Source: Pseudomonas tritici
Lineage (GTDB): Bacteria > Pseudomonadota > Gammaproteobacteria > Pseudomonadales > Pseudomonadaceae
Direction of reading: 5' to 3'
Length of the DNA: 64,000 nt
NCBI RefSeq assembly: GCF_014268275.3
Contig: NZ_CP077084.1
Span: 5,638,501 to 5,702,500, forward strand
In this document: positions 57,115 to 64,000 of the stretch, one piece after another
How positions within the stretch are numbered: the stretch's first letter is position 1
Layout of the letters: each line of letters begins with the position of its first letter
The notes under the pieces: model-generated
Told to the model about the DNA's origin: nothing
Seen by the model: only the letters and a program-made list of their open reading frames with translations
Database searches by the model: none
Translations under genes and position numbers: made by a program

Positions 57115-58833
57115 ATGCGCCCACTCGCTCCCCTTGCCCTTGCCCTGTTGCTCACCGCTTGCGGAGACGGCGAATCGCTGTTGCCGCCCGATGCGCGCCT
57201 GCCCGACGGCGGCCGCTATCGGGGCGATGTGGTCAATGGTTTGCTGCAAGGCCAGGGCCGTGTGGACTACCCCAATGGCAGCTGGTACGCCGGCCAGTTC
57301 GACAAAGGTCAATGGCACGGCCAGGGCGAATGGCATGGCAGCAATGGCGAAGTCTATAAAGGTCAGTTCAAACAGGGTCTGTTCGACGGCCAGGGCAGCC
57401 TGACCACGGCGGGCAGCCACTATGTGGGCGGTTTCAAAAACGGGCGACGCAACGGCGAAGGCACCCTCAAAGAGGGGCAGATGACCTATCGCGGTGAATT
57501 CAAGGACGACCAGTATTCCGGCCTCGGTCGCCTGGAACTGGCCGACGGCAGCCAGTACCAGGGCCAGTTTGCCCACGGCAAGCCGAATGGCGAAGGCCAG
57601 CGCAACGATGACAGTGGCAACCAGTTCAGCGGCCATTTCGTCGATGGCCAACTGGAAGGCAACGGCACGTTCAACAGCGCCGACGGCGACATCTATGTCG
57701 GCCAGTTCAAACAGAACCAGCTCAACGGCAAGGGCCGCTATGAGAACGCCGACGGCGACGTGTGGATCGGCCAGTTCAAGGAAGGTGCGCTCAGCGGCAA
57801 GGGCGAATTGATTGGCGTCGATGGCAGCCACTATGTGGGTCAGTTCAGCGACTGGCGCTTTACCGGTGAAGGGCGCCTGAACCTCACCGACGGCAGCTTC
57901 TATATCGGCGGCTTCGACAGCGACAGCTATCAAGGCAAAGGCACCCTCGTCCTCACCGATGGCACCGTACAGGCCGGCACGTGGGTCAATGGCATGCGCG
58001 TGCGTGATGCCGACGGCAAATTATTGCCCGACCCACTGGAAATCGGTGTGCTGGCCCAGGGCCGCCTGCTGGATACCGCCCTCGCCGAAGTGCCCGCCTC
58101 CACGCCCGCCGTGGAGCTGTACACCCTGGCTGTGGCCGGTGACGGCAAACAGAGCGTGTTCCTGCGCGAGGCCGATTACGTCAGCAACCTGCTCGCAACG
58201 CGTTTCGGCGCGCGTGGGCAGATTCGCCTGGTCAATCACCGCGACCACATCGCCGACCGCCCACTGGCCACCCGCGAAAGCCTGCGTCGCGCCGTGCAAA
58301 CCCTGGCCGAACGCACCGGGCCGGAAGACTTGGTGTTTATCTACATGACCAGCCACGGCACCCACGAACACGAACTGGTGCTGGACCAACCGCGCATGGA
58401 GCTGGCGGACCTGCCTGCCGATGAACTGGCCGCCGTGATGGCGCCGTTGAAGAACCGCGACAAGATCGTGGTGATTTCCGCCTGCTACTCCGGCGGCTTC
58501 ATCCCGGCACTGAAAGATGAGCGCACGCTGATCATGACCGCCTCGCGGGCCGACCGTGTGTCCTTCGGTTGTTCCGAGGAAGCCGACTTCACCTACTTCG
58601 GCGACGCCCTCTTCGCCCAAGCCTTCAACCAGACCGACGACCTGCAGCAAGCCTTCAAGCTGGCGCAACTGCATGTGGCCGAGCGCGAGCAGGCGGACAG
58701 CTTCGAAGCCTCCGAACCGCAGATCTGGGCTCCCAAGGGCGTCATCGCCCATTGGCAATTATTACGTAAGCAGCAGGCACGAAAGGCGCTCGAAAGCGTC
58801 TCAATGAATAGCAAGGAAGCCAAAGGCAACTAA
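57115..58833 (+). CDS. MORN-repeat lipoprotein with C13 peptidase domain
   Basis: 572-aa predicted lipoprotein (LALALLLTACGDG, Cys 17 region). Residues ~30-300 hold about eleven to twelve 23-residue MORN repeats of the type YxGQFxxGxxxGxGxxxxxxGS. Residues ~330-560 form a legumain/caspase-like C13 peptidase domain, with catalytic His 414 in YMTSHGTHEHE and Cys 457 in VISACYSGGFIPAL. MORN repeats commonly bind lipid membranes or proteins. An exported, membrane-anchored cysteine peptidase is inferred; substrate unknown. The upstream in-frame start at 57046 is rejected because it breaks the signal peptide. Confidence 0.85.
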   Translation: MRPLAPLALALLLTACGDGESLLPPDARLPDGGRYRGDVVNGLLQGQGRVDYPNGSWYAGQFDKGQWHGQGEWHGSNGEVYKGQFKQGLFDGQGSLTTAGSHYVGGFKNGRRNGEGTLKEGQMTYRGEFKDDQYSGLGRLELADGSQYQGQFAHGKPNGEGQRNDDSGNQFSGHFVDGQLEGNGTFNSADGDIYVGQFKQNQLNGKGRYENADGDVWIGQFKEGALSGKGELIGVDGSHYVGQFSDWRFTGEGRLNLTDGSFYIGGFDSDSYQGKGTLVLTDGTVQAGTWVNGMRVRDADGKLLPDPLEIGVLAQGRLLDTALAEVPASTPAVELYTLAVAGDGKQSVFLREADYVSNLLATRFGARGQIRLVNHRDHIADRPLATRESLRRAVQTLAERTGPEDLVFIYMTSHGTHEHELVLDQPRMELADLPADELAAVMAPLKNRDKIVVISACYSGGFIPALKDERTLIMTASRADRVSFGCSEEADFTYFGDALFAQAFNQTDDLQQAFKLAQLHVAEREQADSFEASEPQIWAPKGVIAHWQLLRKQQARKALESVSMNSKEAKGN

Positions 58834-58862
58834 GCTGTAACGTGTAACAAGGGGGAAACACC

Positions 58863-59504
58863 ATGTACCTGACTCCGCAGCATATCTTGCTCGCTGGCGC
58901 CTCTGGCCTCACCGGCGAACACCTGCTCGACCGCCTGCTCAACGAACCCACCGTGACCCGCGTGCTGGCACCCACCCGCAAGCCACTGGCCGAACACCCG
59001 CACCTGGAAAACCCGGTGGGCGACCCGGCGGTGTTCCTGCCGCAACTGAGCGGCCAGGTGGATATCGCCTTCTGCTGCCTGGGCACCACCATCAAACAAG
59101 CGGGCTCCGAAGCCGCCTTCCGCGCGGTCGACCTGGACATGGTCGTGGCTTTCGCCAAACGCGCGAGGGAACTGGGCGCGCGGCACCTGATCGTGATCAG
59201 CGCGATTGGCGCCGACCCGAAATCTTCGATCTTCTACAACCGCGTCAAAGGTGAAATGGAAGAGGCGCTGAAGGCCCAGGATTGGCCACAACTGACCATC
59301 GTGCGCCCTTCGCTGTTACTCGGGGAAAGGCTGGAGCCGCGCTTGGCCGAACAACTGGCCGGACCGTTGTCGCGACTGATTCCGGGCAAATACCGCGGCA
59401 TTGAAGTGTGCGAACTGGCCCGCGCCATGTGGCGCCTGGCGCTGGAAGAGCAGGATGGGGTGCGAGTGGTGGAGTCGGATGAGTTGCGCAAGCTGGGCAA
59501 GTAG
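58863..59504 (+). CDS. NAD(P)-binding protein, TIP30/HTATIP2-like
   Basis: 213-aa atypical short-chain reductase with the Gly-rich Rossmann motif [20 protein letters not shown], a [20 protein letters not shown] segment and [12 protein letters not shown] with the active-site Tyr-x-x-x-Lys. The substrate is unknown. It lies 29 bases after the MORN-peptidase gene and may be co-transcribed. Confidence 0.82.
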   Translation: MYLTPQHILLAGASGLTGEHLLDRLLNEPTVTRVLAPTRKPLAEHPHLENPVGDPAVFLPQLSGQVDIAFCCLGTTIKQAGSEAAFRAVDLDMVVAFAKRARELGARHLIVISAIGADPKSSIFYNRVKGEMEEALKAQDWPQLTIVRPSLLLGERLEPRLAEQLAGPLSRLIPGKYRGIEVCELARAMWRLALEEQDGVRVVESDELRKLGK

Positions 59505-59539
59505 TTCTGTGGTGAACACAAGGGCCTCATCGCGGCATA

Positions 59540-59687
59540 GGTATCTACACATCTTGAGGGAGCCCTCTGCGTAGCAGCTGTCGAGCCCCGGCGAGGCTGC
59601 GTTTGCGGGCTGTCTGACACACCGCTGACGCAGCCTCGCCAGGGCTCGACAGCTGCTACGCAATTTCACTTTGAAGATGTATAGATA
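59540..59687. repeat. Long composite inverted repeat
   Basis: Inner arms of about 31 bases start GTAGCAGCTGTCGAGCCC (59571-59601) and are mirrored at 59629-59659. Outer arms TATCTACACATCTT (59541-59554) and AAGATGTATAGATA (59672-59685) also mirror with one mismatch. It resembles a REPIN of another class with extended flanks, or a small MITE. Confidence 0.75.
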
Positions 59688-59695
59688 CTTATGCT

Positions 59696-59773
59696 CATCG
59701 CGGGCAAGCCCGCGCCCACATTTGATCGGGTTCAAACAGTTCTAAATGTGGGAGCTGGCTTGCCTGCGATGAG
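59696..59773. repeat. REP pair, tail-to-tail, mixed class
   Basis: A reverse copy (CGGGCAAGCCCGCGCCCAC) is followed by a forward copy (GTGGGAGCTGGCTTGCC) across about 30 bases. Confidence 0.75.
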
Positions 59774-59793
59774 GCCATCACAAGCAATACACC

Positions 59794-60078
59794 TCATAGG
59801 CCGCCTGTGGCATTGAAGCCAACACCCAACACCGTCAACACCGACAGCGGCAACAACAGCGTATCGAGCAACGCACTCGCCGGCAGATCCACACCGGGGT
59901 AGCTCGGCGCCTCTGCACCAAACCTATCCTTGGCGCAACAACCTCCATTCATCGCATACAGATCCAGGCGCGTACCGGCATACACCACCGGCGCGCCTGG
60001 CTTTGCCGCATCCAGCGTGCGGGCAGTGGCGCAGCCCGTGAGTTGCAACGCCAGCAAGATCAGCAGCGCCTTATTCAT
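59794..60078 (-). CDS. YceK/YidQ family lipoprotein
   Basis: 94-aa lipoprotein (lipobox [11 protein letters not shown], Cys 17). The mature part reads [16 protein letters not shown], then [21 protein letters not shown], typical of YceK/YidQ. The function is unknown. ATG 60078 overlaps the end of ubiX by eight bases. Confidence 0.8.
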   Translation of the reverse strand: MNKALLILLALQLTGCATARTLDAAKPGAPVVYAGTRLDLYAMNGGCCAKDRFGAEAPSYPGVDLPASALLDTLLLPLSVLTVLGVGFNATGGL

Positions 60079-60700
60079 CACTGCTCAAATGATGCTCACC
60101 CCAACGTGGCAGCATGTCTTGAGGGATATTCAGCAGGTTGAGAATCCGCGCCACCACAAAATCCACCAAGTCATCGATGGTCTGCGGCTGGTGATAAAAA
60201 CCGGGCGAGGCCGGCAAAATCGCCACGCCTATGTTCGACAACTTGAGCATGTGCTCCAGGTGGATGCTCGAATACGGCGCTTCACGGGGCACCAGGATCA
60301 ACTGCCGGCGCTCTTTCAACGTCACGTCTGCCGCGCGTTCAATCAAGTTGTTGCAGGCACCCGTGGCGATTGCCGACAAGGTGCCCGTGGAACACGGCAC
60401 CACCACCATGGCCGCCGGCGCACCCGAGCCGGAGGCCACGGGCGACATCCAGTCCTCTTTACCGTAAACCTTGATCTGCCCCGCCGCCGCACCGGTGTAC
60501 TCGGTGAGGAAGGCCTGCATCATCTGCACCTTGGGTGGCAGCGCCACGTCGGTCTCGGTGGCCATCACCAACTGCGCGGCCTTGGAGATCAGGAAGTGCA
60601 CCTCACGGTCTTCGCGCACCAGGCAATCCAGCAGGCGCAAACCATAGGGCGCGCCGGACGCACCGGTCATCGCCAGGGTGACGCGTTCCGGCCCGCTCAT
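60071..60700 (-). CDS. ubiX: Flavin prenyltransferase UbiX
   Basis: 209-aa enzyme making prenylated FMN, the cofactor of the decarboxylase UbiD in ubiquinone synthesis. FMN site [56 protein letters not shown]; and C-terminal [25 protein letters not shown]. It overlaps mpl by four bases (ATGA). Confidence 0.95.
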   Translation of the reverse strand: MSGPERVTLAMTGASGAPYGLRLLDCLVREDREVHFLISKAAQLVMATETDVALPPKVQMMQAFLTEYTGAAAGQIKVYGKEDWMSPVASGSGAPAAMVVVPCSTGTLSAIATGACNNLIERAADVTLKERRQLILVPREAPYSSIHLEHMLKLSNIGVAILPASPGFYHQPQTIDDLVDFVVARILNLLNIPQDMLPRWGEHHLSSDE

Positions 60701-62046
60701 TTCAGCGCCTCGGCCAGCTTACCGTGCAGGCCACCGAAGCCGCCGTTGCTCATGACCACCACATGCGTGCCGGGTTTGGCCTGTTGCTTGACGTGCTCAA
60801 TGATGCCTTCGATGGAATCACACACGGTGGAGGGCACCGTGCACAGCGCGGCAATCGCCGGCAGGTCCCAGCCGAGATTGGCCGGCGCGTACCAGACGGC
60901 CTCGTCGGCATCGTTGACGCTTTCCGGCAGGCCATCGCGGTGCGCGCCGAGCTTCATGGAATTGGAACGCGGCTCGATAATCGCAATGATCGGCGCATCA
61001 CCGACACGCTTGCGCAGGCCGTCCAACGTAGTAGCAATGGCCGTTGGGTGGTGGGCAAAGTCGTCGTAGATGGTAATGCCATTCACGTCGGCGACTTTTT
61101 CCATACGGCGCTTCACGCTTTTGAAAGCACTCAACGCGGCAATGCCCATGGAAGGCACCACGCCCACATGCCGCGCGGCAGCCAGGGTAACCAAGGCGTT
61201 GGCGACGTTGTGCTGGCCGGTCATGTCCCAATCGACAATGCCCTGGGCTTCGCCGTCGAACAGCACTTCAAATCGGGAACCGTCTTCGCTGAGCAGCTTG
61301 ACCTGCCATTGCCCGCCCACGCCAGTGGTTTGCACCGGGGTCCAGCAGCCCATGTCGATCACGCGCTGCAACGCCGGTTCGGTGGTCGGGTGGATCACCA
61401 GGCCTTCGCTCGGAATGGTGCGCACCAAATGGTGGAACTGACGCTCGATGGCTAGCAGATCGGGGAAGATGTCCGCGTGATCGAACTCCAGGTTGTTCAG
61501 GATCGCCGTGCGCGGGCGGTAGTGAACGAACTTGGAGCGCTTGTCGAAGAAGGCGCTGTCGTATTCATCCGCCTCGATCACGAAGAACGGCGTATCGCCC
61601 AGGCGCGCCGACACCGAGAAGTTCTGCGGCACGCCGCCGATCAGGAACCCCGGGCTCATGCCCGCATGCTCCAGCACCCAGGCCAGCATGCTGCTGGTGG
61701 TGGTTTTGCCGTGGGTGCCGGCAACCGCGAGCACCCAACGGCCTTGCAGCACATGGTCCGCCAGCCATTGCGGGCCAGACACATAGGGCAAACCTTTATT
61801 GAGTACGTATTCGACCGCCGGGTTGCCACGGGACATGGCGTTACCGATCACCACCAGGTCCGGGACCGGGTCGAATTGCGACGGGTCGTAGCCTTGGGTC
61901 AGCTCGATGCCCTGGGCCTCGAGTTGCGTGCTCATGGGCGGGTAAACGTTGGCATCGGAGCCTGTCACGTGATGGCCCAGCTCTTTGGCCAGTACTGCCA
62001 TCGAGCCCATGAACGTGCCGCAAATACCGAGAATATGAATGTGCAT
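60697..62046 (-). CDS. mpl: UDP-MurNAc tripeptide ligase Mpl
   Basis: 449-aa Mur-ligase-family enzyme re-attaching recycled tripeptide (L-Ala-D-Glu-mDAP) to UDP-MurNAc. ATP motif [23 protein letters not shown]-terminal [24 protein letters not shown]; Mur-ligase segment [25 protein letters not shown] 62046 is used; the frame to 62100 adds 18 unrelated residues. Fits with LdcA in peptidoglycan recycling. Confidence 0.95.
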   Translation of the reverse strand: MHIHILGICGTFMGSMAVLAKELGHHVTGSDANVYPPMSTQLEAQGIELTQGYDPSQFDPVPDLVVIGNAMSRGNPAVEYVLNKGLPYVSGPQWLADHVLQGRWVLAVAGTHGKTTTSSMLAWVLEHAGMSPGFLIGGVPQNFSVSARLGDTPFFVIEADEYDSAFFDKRSKFVHYRPRTAILNNLEFDHADIFPDLLAIERQFHHLVRTIPSEGLVIHPTTEPALQRVIDMGCWTPVQTTGVGGQWQVKLLSEDGSRFEVLFDGEAQGIVDWDMTGQHNVANALVTLAAARHVGVVPSMGIAALSAFKSVKRRMEKVADVNGITIYDDFAHHPTAIATTLDGLRKRVGDAPIIAIIEPRSNSMKLGAHRDGLPESVNDADEAVWYAPANLGWDLPAIAALCTVPSTVCDSIEGIIEHVKQQAKPGTHVVVMSNGGFGGLHGKLAEALK

Positions 62047-62103
62047 AGTCGACCTCGTAAAACATCGAGGCAGGTTAGCGCAGGGGGGCGAAAATCGCAC
62101 CTT

Positions 62104-64000
62104 TTAGCTGAGGGCGTGGCGCGCGATGCCGTGCCGGCGCAGCTTTCTATACAGCGTGTTGCGGCTCACACCCAACTGCTCCGCTGTGTGCGTCATGTGC
62201 CAGCGCTGTTGCTGCAACGCCGTAAGCAGTGCGAGGCGTTCGGCGTCTTCCAGTGGCGATTCCACAAGCTTGGCCTGCGCGGCTGCCACGGGACGGGCCT
62301 GGCGAATCTGCGCGGGCAAGTCCTCAAGGCCGACACGCCCCTCGTCGCACAACGCCACCAACGTGCGCAATACCGTGCGCAGTTGGCGCACGTTTCCTGG
62401 CCAGGCGAATGCCAGCAGCGCCCCACGCGCCGCCGGGTCGAGCGATACGGCCTCACCGTTGGCTTCCTGCGCCAGCAGAAAATCGAGCAACTGGGATGTG
62501 TCACTGCGCTCGCGCAAAGGCGGCAACCCAACTTCCAGACCATTGAGCCGGTAGTACAAGTCCTCGCGGAAACTGCCTTCCTGCACACGTTCCAGGAGAT
62601 TGCGGTGGGTCGCGCTGATGATTCTGACGTTCACCGCCAGGGGCTCACCGCCGAGCGGCACCACCAGCCGATCCTCCAGCACCCTTAATAGCCGGGTTTG
62701 CAGCGCCAGGGGCATATCGCCGATTTCATCCAGGAACAACGTGCCGCCGTCGGCTTGCTGCAGCTTGCCTTGCATGCCCTCTTTGCGCGCGCCGGTAAAG
62801 CTGCCGCCGCGATAGCCGAACAGCTCGCTTTCAATCAGGCTTTCCGGAATCGCCGCACAGTTGAGCGCAACAAACGCTTTGTCGGCACGCTGGCTGGCCA
62901 AGTGCACAGCCTTGGCGAAGGCCTCTTTGCCGGAGCCGGTTTCGCCATTGATCAGCAACGGCACATCGCGCTCGAACACGCGCAGCGCCTTGCAGAAATC
63001 CTGTTGCAGCGCCGGATCACCCAAGCAGATGCCGGGCAGGCGCGGCCGCTCCACCACGGCCGGCCGGGTAACGGGCGCGGGCGCACTGCGCGCCTGGCCA
63101 CGCAACGCCGCGAACAAATGCCGGCCATCACGGGTACGCAGCGGCCAACTGGCGGTGGCATTCGCACTGGCGCGACCGAGCAACTGATCCAGGGAGCACT
63201 CGAAAAACGCCTCCACCGGCTGCCCGAGCAAATGACCACGCAATTGCCCCAACAGGTTCAGCGCGCTCTGGTTAACCGCACAAATCCGCCCTTCGCCATC
63301 GAACGCCAGCAGGCCTTCGCTGAACAACCCAACCGATTCCGCCTGCAGGTGAAAGCGCAGCAGCCAGTGGTGTTCAAAGTGACGCAGGAAGTAACAACTC
63401 TCGATCATCTTCGCCGACAGGTTCACCAGTGCCATGGTGTGGAACTGGCTCTGGCGCGACACCGCTTCCCGTGCCGACGACACATCCAGCACCGCCAGCA
63501 GGTCGCCATGGGGGTCGAACACCGGGCTCGCCGAACAGGTCAGGCCGGTGTGGCGCCCACGAAAATGCTCATCGCGATGAATGGTCAGGGACTGGCGCTC
63601 CACCAGGCAGGTGCCGATGCCATTCGTGCCTTCGCACGCTTCGCTCCAATCCGCGCCCAGCCACAGCCCCGCGCGCTCGAAAATCTTGCGCTCCGACGGC
63701 GCAGTGACGCAGTTGAGGATCACCCCGCGCGCGTCAGTCAGTAACACCGCATGCCCGGCACCGGAGAGTTGCTGGTGCAGGCTGTTCATCTCGCTGCCGG
63801 CGATGTGCAGCACCTGCTGCAGGCGTTCGCGGCTTTCCAGCAAGCGGCCGTGTTCGAGCACAGTGGGGGCAATGGTTTGCGCAGGGTCAAGGTGGTAGTC
63901 CTCCAGGCAACGCAGCCAGGAGCGAGCGATGGAAGGATCGCTGGACGGGTCGCGGCCATGCGCCACGGTCAAAACTTGTTGGGCATGGCGACTGAATTGA
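62104..64000 (-). CDS. Sigma-54-dependent activator, EatR/AcoR-like (5' end missing)
   Basis: Enhancer-binding protein, at least 622 aa in view. The frame is open to the right edge (upstream residues read QFSRHAQQVLTVAHGRD), so the start lies outside; TTG 63972 is not the real start. Order: GAF-type sensor (about 60-210), PAS (about 225-290), AAA+ with Walker A GETGSGKEAF and the sigma-54 loop GSFTGA (usually GAFTGA), Walker B LFLDEIGD, and a Fis-type helix-turn-helix (TAEQLGVSRNTLYRKLRRHGI). The location next to mpl-ubiX matches P. aeruginosa PA4021 (EatR), an activator of ethanolamine catabolism; the inducer here is unproven. Confidence 0.85.
   Translation of the reverse strand, partial: QFSRHAQQVLTVAHGRDPSSDPSIARSWLRCLEDYHLDPAQTIAPTVLEHGRLLESRERLQQVLHIAGSEMNSLHQQLSGAGHAVLLTDARGVILNCVTAPSERKIFERAGLWLGADWSEACEGTNGIGTCLVERQSLTIHRDEHFRGRHTGLTCSASPVFDPHGDLLAVLDVSSAREAVSRQSQFHTMALVNLSAKMIESCYFLRHFEHHWLLRFHLQAESVGLFSEGLLAFDGEGRICAVNQSALNLLGQLRGHLLGQPVEAFFECSLDQLLGRASANATASWPLRTRDGRHLFAALRGQARSAPAPVTRPAVVERPRLPGICLGDPALQQDFCKALRVFERDVPLLINGETGSGKEAFAKAVHLASQRADKAFVALNCAAIPESLIESELFGYRGGSFTGARKEGMQGKLQQADGGTLFLDEIGDMPLALQTRLLRVLEDRLVVPLGGEPLAVNVRIISATHRNLLERVQEGSFREDLYYRLNGLEVGLPPLRERSDTSQLLDFLLAQEANGEAVSLDPAARGALLAFAWPGNVRQLRTVLRTLVALCDEGRVGLEDLPAQIRQARPVAAAQAKLVESPLEDAERLALLTALQQQRWHMTHTAEQLGVSRNTLYRKLRRHGIARHALS

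Overview
The window is chromosomal core DNA from a fluorescent Pseudomonas, most likely the P. fluorescens complex. Three things point there. The gene order ladS / thiD-thiE-hemL / miaB / ybeZ-ybeY-corC-lnt / leuS-lptE-holA / lipA-lipB-ybeD / dacA / rlpA-mltB-rodA-mrdA-rlmH-rsfS-nadD-proA matches, as I remember it, the PA3970-PA4021 stretch of P. aeruginosa. Coding sequence is GC-rich and tightly packed. Many intergenic gaps carry the short inverted REP repeats (core GTGGGAGCGGGCTTGC or GTGGGAGCTGGCTTGC) typical of this group. I see no rRNA, tRNA, CRISPR array, prophage, transposase or integrase, and no frameshifted gene. The first gene (a histone-deacetylase-family protein) and the last gene (an EatR/AcoR-like sigma-54 activator) run off the window edges.

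Layout. 1-18.2 kb: miscellaneous metabolism, RNA and regulation genes: HDAC-like protein, YhiN-type flavoprotein, RhlE, EamA transporter with a divergent Lrp regulator, DnaQ-like exonuclease with a NYN-domain protein, DUF2076, YciC-like membrane protein, EEP hydrolase, HrpB helicase, small lipoprotein, FieF, DUF6515, a second Lrp regulator, DUF2788, RluE, AMP nucleosidase. 18.2-28.0 kb: AidB-like acyl-CoA dehydrogenase, the LadS hybrid sensor kinase, thiamine (thiD, thiE) and haem (hemL) genes, a Sel1-repeat protein, DUF1820, miaB. 28.2-38.4 kb: ybeZ-ybeY-corC-lnt, YdcF protein, an orphan 105-aa protein, leuS-lptE-holA, and arfA. 38.4-53.2 kb: cell-wall and lipoate region: a soluble-lytic-transglycosylase-like lipoprotein, LdcA, lipA/lipB/ybeD, D,D-carboxypeptidase, then a long leftward run from proA to rlpA, and the DNA glycosylase Mpg. 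53.2-64 kb: DedA-PAP2 fusion, Lon-N-domain protein, LrgA/LrgB pair, MaoC hydratase, a MORN-repeat + C13-peptidase lipoprotein, a TIP30-like reductase, YceK lipoprotein, UbiX, Mpl and the EatR-like activator.

How the genes fit together. Envelope construction dominates: PBP2-RodA elongation, lytic transglycosylases (two MltB-family members plus RlpA), D,D- and L,D-carboxypeptidases, Mpl recycling ligase, LptE for LPS export and Lnt for lipoprotein maturation. A second theme is RNA and ribosome function: RhlE, HrpB, RluE, MiaB, YbeY, LeuS, RlmH, RsfS and ArfA. Many neighbours overlap by 1-11 bases (lnt cluster, ybeD-lipB, proA-nadD, mrdA-rodA, mltB-rlpA, mpl-ubiX-yceK, lrgA-lrgB), which indicates translational coupling.

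Most noteworthy observations: an intrinsic terminator inside the arfA reading frame, which should make a non-stop mRNA; a lipoprotein with about twelve MORN repeats fused to a caspase-like C13 peptidase domain; three perfect DnaA-box 9-mers within 0.6 kb near the left edge; an unassigned minus-strand terminator between the DUF6515 gene and an Lrp gene (possible small RNA or attenuator); and several structurally odd REP elements.
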